From NCBI RefSeq assembly GCF_000003815.2, contig NW_023365758.1:488679-552678 (forward strand): DNA of 64,000 nucleotides. The letters run 5' to 3'. The DNA comes from Branchiostoma floridae (Eukaryota; Chordata; Leptocardii; Amphioxiformes; Branchiostomatidae). This document shows positions 1 to 10,076 of the stretch, piece after piece. A program made the translations under genes and the position numbers. The notes under the pieces were generated by a model that worked only from the letters and a program-made list of their open reading frames with translations, was not told the DNA's origin and made no database searches. Position 1 is the stretch's first letter. Every line of letters begins with the position of its first letter.

Positions 1-75
1 TGCAGATGGCTTGCAAAGGCAAATGAAGGGGGCTTTGCCGAGTAAAGTATAGATGTAGATGTAGATGTAAGAAGC
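1..75 (+). repeat. Possible LINE 3' tail with ATGTAG repeats
   Basis: A short open stretch ends at a stop codon near 41-43 and runs into three ATGTAG-type repeats (51-69). LINEs of the CR1/L2 group often end in short 3' repeats, and another LINE fragment in this window (58.3 kb) ends next to TCTGCA repeats. The piece is cut by the window edge, so assignment is weak. Confidence 0.25.
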
Positions 76-719
76 CTTTTCTTGGGAAATGTTGGCATTT
101 TGGAGCTGAAAATTATATGTTAGGGTTCTGGTTATTTTATTTTGTAAGAAAAAAGGACTTTCTGCCATGTTTGGAGTGCCCTAGACAGTATAGAGTAAGC
201 ATAGTTTCTGTGTGATTGATTCTCCTTCAAGGAGGTCAAAGGTCACCAGAGTTTGTTATTCTTATGTGTGTGAGGAGGTGGGGGCGCTTTGCGTCGAACC
301 AAATGTATTCAAATTCGCTATATGGACATTGTAGAGGTCAGACTACCCTGCTAATGTGAGTTGTGCATCAACTTAACCTCAGGTAGGTGAATTTTGACAC
401 CCCTTTTCTTAATGTTTTCTAGGTATTTGAAATTGGGAGACTCTAGTAATTTGTGGGCTGTGTGTAGCCCTATTCTTTCTTACACACACACACATACACA
501 CACACGTACATAAACACACAAGCATACAAAAACACACACTATTCAACTTATCAATCGGGATTATACTTGACTAGTCGTTGTGAATGTCCACGACGTTTAT
601 ATCGTAATGCCCCCCTCCCCCTACATATCGATCAATGATTTTCCCGTGAGCTGTTTCTAAAGTACCGCATAATTTAAATAGAAGACCTAGAGTATATAAT
701 CAGTTAAGAAATGTTTTAC
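76..719. other. Non-coding region left of the inverted first-exon module
   Basis: No gene is visible. A CA-rich microsatellite lies at 482-539; read on the minus strand it is the same GT-rich tract found in the introns of most genes here, so this may be the intron belonging to the inverted first exon at 720-864. A perfect direct repeat AGGTCA-A-AGGTCA (DR1) lies at 233-245. No zinc-finger coding exon is found on the minus strand between 1 and 700. Confidence 0.5.
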
Positions 720-864
720 TTGCCGGTTTATGGTGCTTCTGATGTGTTGAATTGTCTTGAAAATGACGTCAATGAAGGAAATATCGTGATACTCCGACAA
801 ACACGCCCTTTGCAAACTGACCTGTTCTTCTGTGGAGGTCGAAGGTCAAAGGTTTCATACCTGA
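720..864 (-). promoter_or_regulatory. Inverted, orphan copy of the ZNF first exon/promoter module
   Basis: Read on the minus strand, this follows the first exons of the plus-strand genes: TCAGGTAT at the start, TTTGACCTTCGACCT, an AGGTCAG half-site, TTGTCGGAGTATCACG, TTTTCAAGACAATTC and a final CCGGCAA followed by GTAAAA as donor (GT at 719-718). The YY1-like CCGCCATTTT is replaced by unrelated bases. It would drive transcription leftward, out of the window. It may be the first exon of a divergent gene beyond the left edge, or a dead promoter. Confidence 0.65.
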
Positions 865-1048
865 TAATCCCATATTGCTGATAACAATATAAGGCCCCTC
901 AAGGCCCCACAATATAAACTAATGCAATGAAAACAATTTCTTTTGAAAAGCTGCCAAAAGCTCCTAAGTAAAGGAGTCTTTTGCACTCAACCTTGCAAAT
1001 GTACACCGTGGAACATAGTGTATCATTCCTACATGATATGACATGATT

Positions 1049-1295
1049 TTTTTTATATGAATGAATGAATGAACTTTATTGAGCGACATTTGTACATGGT
1101 ACAATTGTACGGCAACAGTAACAAGTCAATTAACATAATGATACTCGTCTAAGGTCTATAACTACATACGTGTATAGTATAGGAATGTGAACATAAATGA
1201 CGTATTGACATAGTCGGTCTGTTACTGTTAGCAATATGAACGTTACATCAGTTAGGCATGAAAGGAATGTAGAAGGACTGCTACTTCAATATTCT
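1049..1295 (-). mobile_element. LINE 3'-end fragment (TTTATTG... family)
   Basis: A run of ATGA repeats (about 1056-1071) precedes AACTTTATTGAGCGAC, TTGTACATGG and GGCAACA. The same order occurs at 15350-15420 next to recognisable LINE reverse-transcriptase C-terminal sequence, and at 28510-28560. I infer a minus-strand, heavily 5'-truncated copy of one LINE family with an ATGA tail. The flanking 865-1048 shows nothing recognisable. Confidence 0.5.
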
Positions 1296-1372
1296 ACAGT
1301 GTAAGTTGATTTTATCCCAATTTTACAAACAACCTTGTCCTTCCAGACCACAAGAAGATTGCTTGCATTAGT

Positions 1373-1540
1373 CAGGTATGTCAACTTTGACCTTCAACCT
1401 TTATAGCGCTCCAAGGGTCAGCTCTGTCCGCCATTTTGATTTGTCGGAGTGTCACGCACACGGTTTCTTTGTCTCCAGTTTGAGGCCGTTTTCAAGACAA
1501 TTCAAGATTTCAGCACATCATCAGCCCCACAAACCCATAG
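1373..1540 (+). promoter_or_regulatory. ZNF-1 first exon/promoter module
   Basis: Contains the shared order of motifs: TCAGGTATGTCAACTTTGACC, an AGGGTCA half-site, CCGCCATTTT (1428-1437, YY1-like), TTGTCGGAGTGTCACGCAC, CTCCAGTTTGAGGCC, TTTTCAAGACAATTC and a terminal CCATAG followed by GTAAGA. The donor at 1541 and the matching acceptor before the ZNF-1 ATG make this a non-coding exon 1. The transcription start inside the module cannot be placed from sequence alone. Confidence 0.75.
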
Positions 1541-2362
1541 GTAAGAAATTCAATTACAGCCTGTCCGCTATTCGTCTGCTTTTTATGTATACTTTAGGTT
1601 TATTTCGGGTAGACTAATCGATTTCTAAGTGGAGGGGGGGGGGGATAATTTTCACAACGTATGTGGGGGAACTAAAGAGCATATGTGCTTTAAAAAGCAC
1701 ATATGAGCAAAGAACCAGGATACAAGTACTAGTAGAAATACATGACAAAGAACCACCTTCCAGAGAACCGCACCTTGCCTATATCAAGCGGTGAAATAGA
1801 CGCAAAACAACAACAACAACATTATCGATCATAAATGAAACATGTATTAGCATTAACACTGCCAAGTTTTCATAACTCTTTTAATCAAACAATCCCGAAT
1901 CATTTATGGGGGGGGGGGGGGTCCTTCAATTTTTTGTGGGTACAAATTGCTGCATGTGTTATATGCATGCCAGTGTCTGTGTGTGTTTCTGCGTACTAGT
2001 ATATGTTATGTGTTTTACTAAAGTGCGAGCGCGTGTGTGTATTTTCCCTCTGTGTGTGTATGTGTATATATGCTTGTACATGTGTGCATTTATGTACACT
2101 AGTGCGTCTGTGCGTGTATGTGTGTGGGCATGAATGTGTGTCTGCGTGCAATGCATGTGTTTGTGTGCGTGCGTGTGTGAACGTGTGTTCTGGCATGTCT
2201 GCGTGTGTACGTGTGTATGAGATCTATAATACTTTACGCATCATGTTGTATTTTATCTGCATCTGCATCTGCATCTGCACTACTAATGAAAGCAGATACA
2301 AATAGAATGGGACTGTTCCATGTCTTATGACAATTCTTTGATGATTTATCATTTTATTGCAG
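1541..2362 (+). other. ZNF-1 intron 1
   Basis: Begins GTAAGA and ends in TTTTATTGCAG. Holds a run of 14 G (1908-1921), a GT-rich microsatellite (about 1968-2212) and TCTGCA repeats (2260-2279). Short open frames over the GT tract exist on both strands and are low-complexity. Confidence 0.7.
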
Positions 2363-2364
2363 AA

Positions 2365-3255
2365 ATGGCCAAGAGAAGAAGGGAGACTGCTGTGGACAAT
2401 CTGTTAACTGTACACCCTGGGGACGAGGCAAGCAGCAGCGCGAAATTTGAGACGGGAAAGCAACAGGACACCGAAGGGGACATTCCATGCGAGGAAAAGT
2501 GCGGAGTAGAATCTGACAATCCTCTAACACAGGGTGAAACAGAACAAACGGACAGGCCTGTGGTAAAACGTGATGTGCTTAAACGCTTTGCGTGTACGGA
2601 GTGTGGCTATAGGGGAGCCAAAAAGGACAACTTAATAAGACACACAAGAACACATACAGGCGAGAAACCCTTTAAATGTGACCAGTGTGACTATACTGCC
2701 GCTCAGAAAAGTACTTTAGACCTTCACCTTAATAAACACACCGGAGAAAAGCCATTTTTGTGTGGACAGTGTGGATACAGGACTGCTAGAAGGTCTCACC
2801 TATCCGAACATATGAGGAGACATTCAGGTGAAAAGCCCTATAAATGTGACCAGTGCGACTATTCTGCTTCACGTAAAGGTTATCTAGATAAACACATGCT
2901 TAGACACACCGGCGAAAAACCCTACATGTGTGGGGAGTGCGGATTCAGGACCCCTGACAGGTCTTCCTTAACCAGACATATGAGAAGACATTCAGGTGTG
3001 AAACCTTATAAGTGTGACCAGTGCGACTATTCCGCTGCACAGAAATTTGCCCTGTACAGACACATGGCTAAGCACACTGGAGAAAACCCCTTTATTTGTG
3101 GAAAGTGCGGATACAAGACGAATATCCTATCTAGCTTAACTAGACATATGAGAACACATACAGGCGAGAAACCATATAAGTGTGACCAATGCGACTTTTC
3201 TGCTACAAGGAAAAGGGATCTAAACAACCACTTGGCCAAACACACTTCCCAATGA
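2365..3255 (+). CDS. ZNF-1, C2H2 zinc-finger protein, 8 fingers
   Basis: Likely nuclear DNA-binding protein of 296 residues. The start is the ATG 2 nt after the acceptor AG (2361-2362); upstream in-frame Met codons are intronic. Residues 1-74 are the acidic cluster-specific leader (with CEEKCG), then eight C2H2 fingers every 28 residues from about residue 75 with TGEKP-type linkers. Predicted contact quartets (helix -1,2,3,6): KDNR, QSTL, RSHE, RGYK, DSSR, QFAR, ISSR, RRDN. Fingers 3-8 match ZNF-2 fingers 7-12 except for one residue, so this is the shortest array and probably a product of exchange with ZNF-2. Its leader is the most divergent (MAKRRRE start). Its 3' flank carries a 3.7-kb transposon. 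Target and function are unknown. Confidence 0.9.
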   Translation: MAKRRRETAVDNLLTVHPGDEASSSAKFETGKQQDTEGDIPCEEKCGVESDNPLTQGETEQTDRPVVKRDVLKRFACTECGYRGAKKDNLIRHTRTHTGEKPFKCDQCDYTAAQKSTLDLHLNKHTGEKPFLCGQCGYRTARRSHLSEHMRRHSGEKPYKCDQCDYSASRKGYLDKHMLRHTGEKPYMCGECGFRTPDRSSLTRHMRRHSGVKPYKCDQCDYSAAQKFALYRHMAKHTGENPFICGKCGYKTNILSSLTRHMRTHTGEKPYKCDQCDFSATRKRDLNNHLAKHTSQ

Positions 3256-3728
3256 TCTAGTTGACAGTTGTAGATACAGGAAGGTTGACAGGCATAGTTA
3301 TAACTTATCCAAAAACAGGCAAAAAGTACAGATGGGGAAAATGTTCTTCACAAAACAGCACAACACGCATGAAGTACTACATGTGTGTTTTCTGTTTTTT
3401 ATTGGGATTTCCATTAGTGATATGATATATTGTACCACTTTTCTTTCTGGAATCTTTAACAATCCATATACAACAAAACATAGCATAAGCAACAAAACGT
3501 TTTTAGCGGGTCAGAGGTCAACATAAACTAACAGAACCATTATCTGGGTGTGCAGTGCAGGTTCACCGAGATGGAACTTACATTTGGTGAAGTTCAGCTA
3601 ATTTTGAAATGTGCCGCTCTGTAATAATGTAAATTATACCCCCAGTTTGAACGCGTCTTGTATATAAACCTGTTCTATCATAGGATTTCATAGTTTCTGT
3701 TAAAAAATCAGGCCATCTGGAAGAAAAA
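3256..3728 (+). other. ZNF-1 3' flank / probable 3' UTR
   Basis: Closely matches the ZNF-2 3' flank (10077-10565) apart from a divergent block at about 3453-3560. No second gene is seen. The match breaks at 3729, where the transposon begins, and resumes at 7401; the likely poly(A) signal of this unit therefore lies beyond the transposon at 7642-7647. Confidence 0.6.
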
Positions 3729-3829
3729 CACTGTGCGAAAGGGTGTCATTTCCGGACGTTTCTATGTTTGTATACATCCGGATCGGGACCGTTTCTGGAT
3801 ATATCCGGACAATATCCGGACGAAATCTG

Positions 3830-4212
3830 ACATGACTCCCCTGCGTTTTCGGAAAATTTCAGGAGTCCGGAACGGGACCATTTAATTCCTGCCTCATATC
3901 CGGATTTCCAGTAATGGAACGTTTTCGGACTCTTTGGAGACAAACCACGTTCCGAATATTTCGTATATATCCGGATAATTTCAGAAGTCCGGAACGGGAC
4001 CAAATAATTACGTCTCATATCCGGATTTCAAGTAATGGAACGTGTTCGGACTCTTTGGATACAAATCACGTTCCGAATATTTCGTATTAATCCGGATAAT
4101 TTCAGGAGTCAAGAATGGGACAATATAATCATGTCGCATATCCGGATTTCAAGTAATGGAACGTTCTAGGACTCTTTGGAGACAAAACACGTTCCGAATA
4201 TTTCATATTTTC
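3830..4212. repeat. Left subterminal tandem repeats of the CACTG element
   Basis: About three copies of a ~123-bp unit, recognisable by AGTCCGGAACGGGACC near 3862 and 3985 and a diverged copy near 4107. Each unit contains CATATCCGGATTT, CGGACTCTTTGGA and CACGTTCCGAATATTTC. Probably transposase-binding or spacing repeats. Confidence 0.75.
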
Positions 4213-4763
4213 TGAGCGCGTTCGGGGCTATTACGCCCCGGAAAGGTTGCATAAACTTAAGATATACTGAAACATCATAAGAACAATACAACACATTATT
4301 TCAGAATATCCAGTAACTTTACGATCATGCTAAATACCTAATATTTAACGTTTCCTGTCCGTTTTAACCCCGAAAATGCTAACTCGGTAAGGCTACATTT
4401 TGTGAAAGCTTTTCAAAGACTTTCCTGTATAAATCAGATGACACAAGTATGACAACAAATACATTATGTGGGGAACAGATCATGTTAACGTCAAGGGGCA
4501 AATCAATATGCATTTGTCTCTTAGTCTTACCAAGGAAGTTTTAGCTCACTACAACCTCATTGGTCTTCACAAAAAGTGAAGCTCGAATGAAGCCAAAGTT
4601 AAACAGTTCACTGTCAGATTCAATAATATCAAGCCCAAGTCAATAACATCATAACAAAACTGATCAGTTTAAATGTACAATATCAAATGTACAGTATCCG
4701 ACACAAGTCTAACGTTATAAACCATACAATCAATATTCGTAGGATAAAAATGTCATTACGAAA

Positions 4764-6060
4764 TCAGTACGACAGTCCATTTTCAAGTCCTCTATAAGTC
4801 CGTATCGTGTTGACTGTGGAATCATCGTCCGGGGCGCCCTCTTCTGCGTCTTTGTGGTAGTGGACGATCATTGGCGACGGAAGATGCTCTGGCAAGACCC
4901 CGCAATATCGACGGCACGTCTCGAGGACAGTCCGCTTCATTGCATAGTCCAGGCACCGTCCGTCTTCAGAGACTGAATAGAAACACAACGGCACCGGGCA
5001 CAGACTGTCGTAAGTGTTACCAGGAAGTAGGCCTCGGTCGTCGGCATGGCAGGACAGGCGATTGGGAAACAGAGGCTCAGCGGCTGGAATGGAAAAAAAA
5101 CGGCTAGTAACTGCCCCGAACCCATGAACGGTACATGTAAAATTATTCAAACAACACGGCCATAAAAATCACAGCAGGACAAGACGGGGACAAAGGCAGG
5201 AATCTGGAGTCGGCTATCATCAAAGGGTGCGGGCCACACAGATGGCACAGATAAGGACCCCCAGAGAACGAATGGAATTTTATATGCACACAATCACATT
5301 GGTCCTAGTGAGGAGATTACAGTTTCTTCTTGGTTCTATTAAAGATTTAGCCAGCCAAAACAACAGGACAGGAAAGTTTAGAAGCAGCCGTTACGGCACA
5401 TACAGCACAAAATAATATGAGAATTTAACTAACTATGGAACGGGCAATTTGTAAACAAGCCGGGGATGACACGCGGGGGTTCCAGCTGAAAGAGAAGTGA
5501 TCTACCATACAACAATCTTTACAAAGAGATCACACTACTAATTATTAAATACACAAAACACTAGGAAGGGATAACAGACATTGCTGACAGACATATACGG
5601 AACTAAGAACGGTAACTGCTATGTATATACAATCTATGTACTAGAGAGCTACACTACTCACTTCTTGGTCCGGTAGCGGCTAGCGGCAGCGGCAACTGAG
5701 ATTCAAATCTAGTTTCAAAGTTTAACCTAACTGCTGTCACCAGCTGGTCTACTATTGGTCTAGTCAAGTCATGTGGCTTCCTAATATAGTCTTGTTACCT
5801 AAGGACTCCTCCAGATGGTTCCAAGCAAGTTAGTGTCATCCATCATGCCTTTTTCACGGAAACACATGGCATTGTGCATTATTTTTGTGAATAAATGCAT
5901 CATGTACTTACCAGTTTCAAAGTTGTACACAGCAGCAAACGCTGTGGCGCGGTGTAGGCTGTTATCTGCAACGACTGCCCCAGTAGGCGCACCGTTGACA
6001 TGCCAACGCACTGGTCTGCTCGGCACTTTGCACAGCTTGCATAACCGCTTTACGAGTAAA
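4764..6060 (-). pseudogene. Captured two-exon gene fragment inside the CACTG transposon
   Basis: Minus strand. Exon A (about 6060-5912) reads ...GAPTGAVVADNSLHRATAF... and ends with ACTG before GTAAGT, in phase 1. After an 828-bp intron (5911-5084) with a strong acceptor (T8, then CCATTCCAG), exon B (5083-4764) begins with two bases that restore the frame, codes for about 106 residues with seven Cys (including TCRRYCG) and ends at a TGA. Matching phase, good splice sites and a GC content above the surrounding element point to a real gene fragment. I do not recognise the protein family; it could instead be an accessory gene of the element. Any 5' exon and promoter are missing. Confidence 0.45.
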
Positions 6061-6070
6061 GTTGCCTCGT

Positions 6071-6374
6071 GATATTGTCCGGATATGGGCCATTCCCACA
6101 CAGCAACGCTGGTGTGGAGTGTTTTGACTGAACTTTTTCAAGATATTGTCCGGATATGGACCTATCCCAAACTGCACCGCTGGGGTGGAGTGTTTTGACT
6201 GAACTTTGTTCAAGATATTGTCCGGATATGGACCTATCCCAAACTGCACCGCTGGGGTGGAGTGTTTTGACTGAACTTTATTCATAATATTGTCCGGATA
6301 TGGACCTATCCCAAACTGCACCGCTGGGGTGGAGTGTTTTGACTGAACTTTGTTCAAGATATTGTCCGGATATG
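6071..6374. repeat. Internal ~72-bp tandem repeats, about 4 copies
   Basis: Each unit begins near GATATTGTCCGGATATGG, continues with CAAACTGCACCGCTGGGG and ends TTTTGACTGAACTTT. The first copy is diverged; the next three are almost identical. Lies in the CACTG transposon and shares its TCCGGATAT motif. Long open frames on the minus strand here are repeat artefacts. Confidence 0.85.
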
Positions 6375-7400
6375 CAAAGAAACAATAATACTTGACTCAT
6401 AATTGTTACCATCGCAAAGATTGCTTTCTGTGTCATTTGATTGTAAATGTCGATGTCAGTATATTTGCACATGTATATGGAAGCTTACGCTTCAATTACC
6501 AGAAAATTAAAGAGTAAACATACATTGACATCGGCCATACTCGTTGTAGAATAAAAACACATATACAGAAGCAAAAACGTTAATGACGTGTATTTGACAA
6601 GATAGGAAACCTTTTTAAGGATACCCAACAAAACAATCTCAGATTCATGTATGACAAGAAAAGTAACCATTAAATTGTCCGAAAACTGATCTCTGGAATG
6701 TTTCTGTTTTGGACATCTGTCGTAAATGGAACGGAATATGAATTCGGAAGGAGCGAAAATTTTGGCAAAAAAATGCAGTCTTATTTGTTCAGATGCGCAA
6801 TAAAACAATCACCGATTCACAATTCACGTATAGAATACCTTTATCGGTAACGGTCAGAATATGCTAACTTCGAATCTGTCCTAAAACTAATCCATGGAAT
6901 ATCTGTCGCGGATATGTCTCGTAAATGGAAAGAAAAGAAAATAGTATGAATTCGAAAACATGAAACGTCCCTGACACGTATTCGGAAGAACGGGAAATTC
7001 TATCCGTCCGGGCATGTGCTGAAACATTTCATGACTCATGATATTCTGAGACATAATGAATTGAAAATGTCATCTGACAATGGCCCAGAAATAATGCACA
7101 TCATGCTTCGTGCAAACTCCTAATTTGTCCGGGTATTCCTTATCGAAATATATGGACCTTGGATATGTAAAGAATGTAGAACATATCACGTATTCGGAGG
7201 CAAGAAACGTCAATGGCGCGTATCTTGAAAAGCAGGAAAGTCTTATTTGTCCGGATACATAACAAGACAATTCCTGACTCATGATATTTCCAGATATGGG
7301 AAATATTGAACATCGTGCCCAGACACAGTCCGAATATTTAGCGTGTCCAAAAATATGTCAACTCCGACTTTGTCCGGAAATCACACCCTTTCGCACAGTG

Positions 7401-7974
7401 AAATTCTCTATAAAACATTTACATTTACTGTTGTGTATTTTATACCATTATTACTAGCAGAAAGTGTTTTGCTCATATTTCGATTTTCGATTTCATACTG
7501 TCACCAGTTATGTTATTGTTATGTAGTACAACGTTTGTATACCATGTATGTCTAATAATATATGCTGCATTGCTGATAGATTTATTAGGACTCGATGCAA
7601 TCTGTATCTCTGTTTTGTTCTATCTGGCCCTTTCATCACTCAATAAAAAGCGACCAGCACGCCGATTTGAGCTTCTCAGGAATAATTAAGATTCAAACAA
7701 TGCATAAAATTAGCTTTTGTTTTATTTGTTAGTATTTTCATTAATTAGATATGATAATAGACGTAAAATGAAAAATAGAATAAGCTTGACTGTATCCGTA
7801 TTTGTATCTGTATAGCCGGTATAACCGCCGTTTGGCGTAACACACCAGCTTCGCAGGCACTCATCGCGGCAGCAGCTCGTGCACTTCGTTGAAAATATTT
7901 GCGTTACTAGCGCATTATTCTGTGCTACCCTCCCAAAATAGCCACTTCACATGCACTTTGTTTGGTTGCAATAA
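7401..7974 (+). other. Continuation of ZNF-1 3' flank and upstream region of ZNF-2
   Basis: Matches 10566 onward in the ZNF-2 to ZNF-3 interval, showing that the two intervals are duplicates. Contains AATAAA at 7642-7647, the likely poly(A) signal of the ZNF-1 unit. The final ~150 bp, with GTAACACACCAGCTTCGCAG, is shared with the ZNF-3 upstream region. No gene seen. Confidence 0.55.
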
Positions 7975-8147
7975 TCAGGTATGTCAACTTTGACCTTCGA
8001 CCTTCGTAGCGCGACAAGGGTCGACTTGCCTGTCCGCCATTTTTATTTTGTCGGAGTGTCACGCACACGGTTTCTTTGTCTTCAGTTTGAGGCCATTTTG
8101 AAGACAATTCAAGATTTCAACTATTAGTCAGCCCCACAAACCCATAG
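7975..8147 (+). promoter_or_regulatory. ZNF-2 first exon/promoter module
   Basis: Full module: TCAACTTTGACCTTCGACCT, YY1-like CCGCCATTTT at 8034-8043, TTGTCGGAGTGTCACGCAC, and CCATAG before a GTAAGA donor at 8148. Nearly identical to the ZNF-3 copy (11565-11737), including more than 100 bp of upstream sequence. Confidence 0.75.
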
Positions 8148-8847
8148 GTAAGACATTGTTTAGTAGTGAGACATTGTTTACAGCCTTTCCACTCTTCGTA
8201 CGCTAATCATTTGTCCTTTATTTCCGGAAGACAGTGATCGATTTCTAAGTGGAAGAAGGGAGAGGGGATCTGGAGGACTAAAAAAACATTCTCAAAACAT
8301 GTATGAGTAAAGTACCAGGATACAAGTTCAGGCATTAGTAAAGATACAGAGCATTTTCTAGCCGTTAGATAGAAGAACAGCAAAAGCATGATAAAAATGT
8401 AACATTGACAAGGAATGATAAGGTCATATTTTAATAACTCGTTGAATCAAACAAGCCAAGAGCATGAGTCCTTGGGGAAGAGTCTTTTAAAATCGTTCGT
8501 AACGATTTTTTCACGTGTGTTTATGTGTGTGTGAGTGTCTCCCTGTCTGTGTGTACTAGTGTATTTATTTGTGTGTGCGCGTGTGTGTGCGTATGCTTGT
8601 GTGTGTATGTATGTATGTATTTTAATATATGTCTGTGTATATGAGCTTGTGTTTTTGCATGTCTTCGTGTGTTACGCGTGTGTGTGATCTAGCGATTCTA
8701 GGACACTTAATATAACACGGTGTATTTTCTGCATTACTAATCAAGGCGATTACAAATAGTATGGGCTGTTTGATTTGATTTGATTTGTTTATTCGGCTGT
8801 TCCCTGTCTATATATAGTATAAATGGAAGATTTATTGTTGTTTTCAG
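8148..8847 (+). other. ZNF-2 intron 1
   Basis: GTAAGA donor; TTGTTTTCAG acceptor at 8846-8847. Contains a GT-rich tract (about 8512-8682) and a short TTTGA repeat (about 8768-8790) missing from the ZNF-3 intron. Confidence 0.7.
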
Positions 8848-9035
8848 AAATGGACGAGAGAATCACCGATACTGTAATGGACGATCTGTCAGCTACCCTC
8901 CCTTACGACTAGGCAAGCAGCATTGAGAAATCAGACACGGGAAGGCAGCAAGACAACAAATGGGACATTCCATGCGAGGACAAGTGCGGAGAAGAATCTG
9001 ACCATCCTCCCACGGGTCGAACGGAGCAGACTGAT

Positions 9036-10076
9036 ATGCTTGAGGTGAAACGCACTGTGGACAAACGCTTCCTGTGTACGGAATGTGAGTTTAGGGCAGC
9101 CTCAAAGTCTAACCTGATAAAACACACAAGAACACATACCGGTGAGAAACCATATAAATGTGACCAGTGTGACTATGCTGCTGCACGTAAATACACTTTA
9201 GACATTCACATGGCTGGTAAGCACAGTGGCGACAATCCCTACATGTGTGGAAAGTGCGGATACAGGGCGGCTGAAAGGTCTCGCCTATCCGTACATATCA
9301 GAAATCATACATGTGGGAAACCTTACAAATGTGAGCAATGTGACTATGCTGCTGCAAGTAGAAGCACTTTAGACCGGCACATGGCTAAACACACTGGCGA
9401 GAAACGCCACCTTTGTAATGAGTGTGGATACAGGACGGCTCAGAGATGTCGCTTATACCAACACATGAGAAAACATACCGGTGAGAAGCCCTTCAAGTGT
9501 GACCAGTGTGACTTTTCTTCTGCATATAAAGTTTCTTTAGACCTTCACCTTTCTAAGCACGCCGGAGAAAAGCCATTTTTGTGTGGACAGTGTGGATACA
9601 GGACTGCTAGAAGGTCTCACCTATCCGAACATATGAGGAGACATTCAGGTGAAAAGCCTTATAAATGTGACCAGTGCGACTATTCCGCTTCACGTAAAGG
9701 TTATTTAGATAAACACATGTATAGACACACTGGCGAAAAACCCTACATGTGTGGAGAGTGCGGATTCAGGACCCCTGACAGGTCTTCCTTAACCAGACAT
9801 ATGAGAAGACATTCAGGTGTAAAACCTTATAAGTGTGACCAGTGCGATTATTCCGCTGCACAGAAATTTGCCTTGTACAGACACATGGCTAAGCACACTG
9901 GAGAAAACCCCTTTATTTGTGGAAAGTGTGGATACAAGACGAATATCCTATCTAGCTTAACCAGACATATGAGAACACATACAGGCGAGAAACCATATAA
10001 GTGTGACCAATGCGACTTTTCTGCTACAAGGAAAAGGGATCTAAACAACCACTTGGCCAAACACACTTCCCAATGA
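9036..10076 (+). CDS. ZNF-2, 12-finger C2H2 protein with a stop codon in its leader
   Basis: The normal start (8850-8852, just after the acceptor) opens the cluster leader, but codon 21 is TAG (8910-8912) where ZNF-3 has GAG. The frame stays open from the Met at 9036, giving 346 residues with all twelve fingers but almost no leader. Contact quartets: SSNK, RYTI, ESRV, SSTR, QCRQ, YVSL, RSHE, RGYK, DSSR, QFAR, ISSR, RRDN. Finger 2 has an H-x4-H spacing. Against ZNF-1, the shared last six fingers differ by ten silent codons and only one residue, which suggests constraint on the array or gene conversion. Either a leaderless protein made by reinitiation, or a young pseudogene. Confidence 0.65.
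   Translation: MLEVKRTVDKRFLCTECEFRAASKSNLIKHTRTHTGEKPYKCDQCDYAAARKYTLDIHMAGKHSGDNPYMCGKCGYRAAERSRLSVHIRNHTCGKPYKCEQCDYAAASRSTLDRHMAKHTGEKRHLCNECGYRTAQRCRLYQHMRKHTGEKPFKCDQCDFSSAYKVSLDLHLSKHAGEKPFLCGQCGYRTARRSHLSEHMRRHSGEKPYKCDQCDYSASRKGYLDKHMYRHTGEKPYMCGECGFRTPDRSSLTRHMRRHSGVKPYKCDQCDYSAAQKFALYRHMAKHTGENPFICGKCGYKTNILSSLTRHMRTHTGEKPYKCDQCDFSATRKRDLNNHLAKHTSQ

Larger units (their letters stand above)
3729..7400. mobile_element. CACTG-ended DNA transposon, 3.67 kb, non-autonomous, with captured exons
   Basis: The ends are 29-bp inverted repeats (3729-3757 and 7372-7400, one mismatch) starting CACTGTGCGAAAGGGTGT. The uninserted paralogous site in the ZNF-2 flank (about 10560-10570) shows five A where the filled site has AAAAA on the left and AAA on the right, i.e. 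a 3-bp AAA target duplication. CACTG termini with a 3-bp duplication fit the CMC (CACTA/Chapaev) superfamily. Both subterminal zones are full of ATATCCGGA motifs in tandem repeats, as expected of transposase-binding arrays. No transposase is recognisable, so the copy would depend on proteins made elsewhere. Confidence 0.85.

Noticed and set aside
1906-2305. Open frames of 65-100 codons over the ZNF-1 intron
   Set aside because: Cys/Val-rich or Thr/His-rich low-complexity translation of a GT microsatellite.
2320-2364. Upstream in-frame Met starts for ZNF-1 (and likewise for ZNF-3, 4, 6, 8, 9, 10, 11)
   Set aside because: They fall in intron sequence before a strong acceptor, and the residues they add are not conserved. 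The Met just after the acceptor is conserved in all intact genes.
2365-3255. KRAB, SCAN, BTB or ZAD domain in the leader
   Set aside because: None of their hallmark residues is visible; the leader is short, acidic and its own family.
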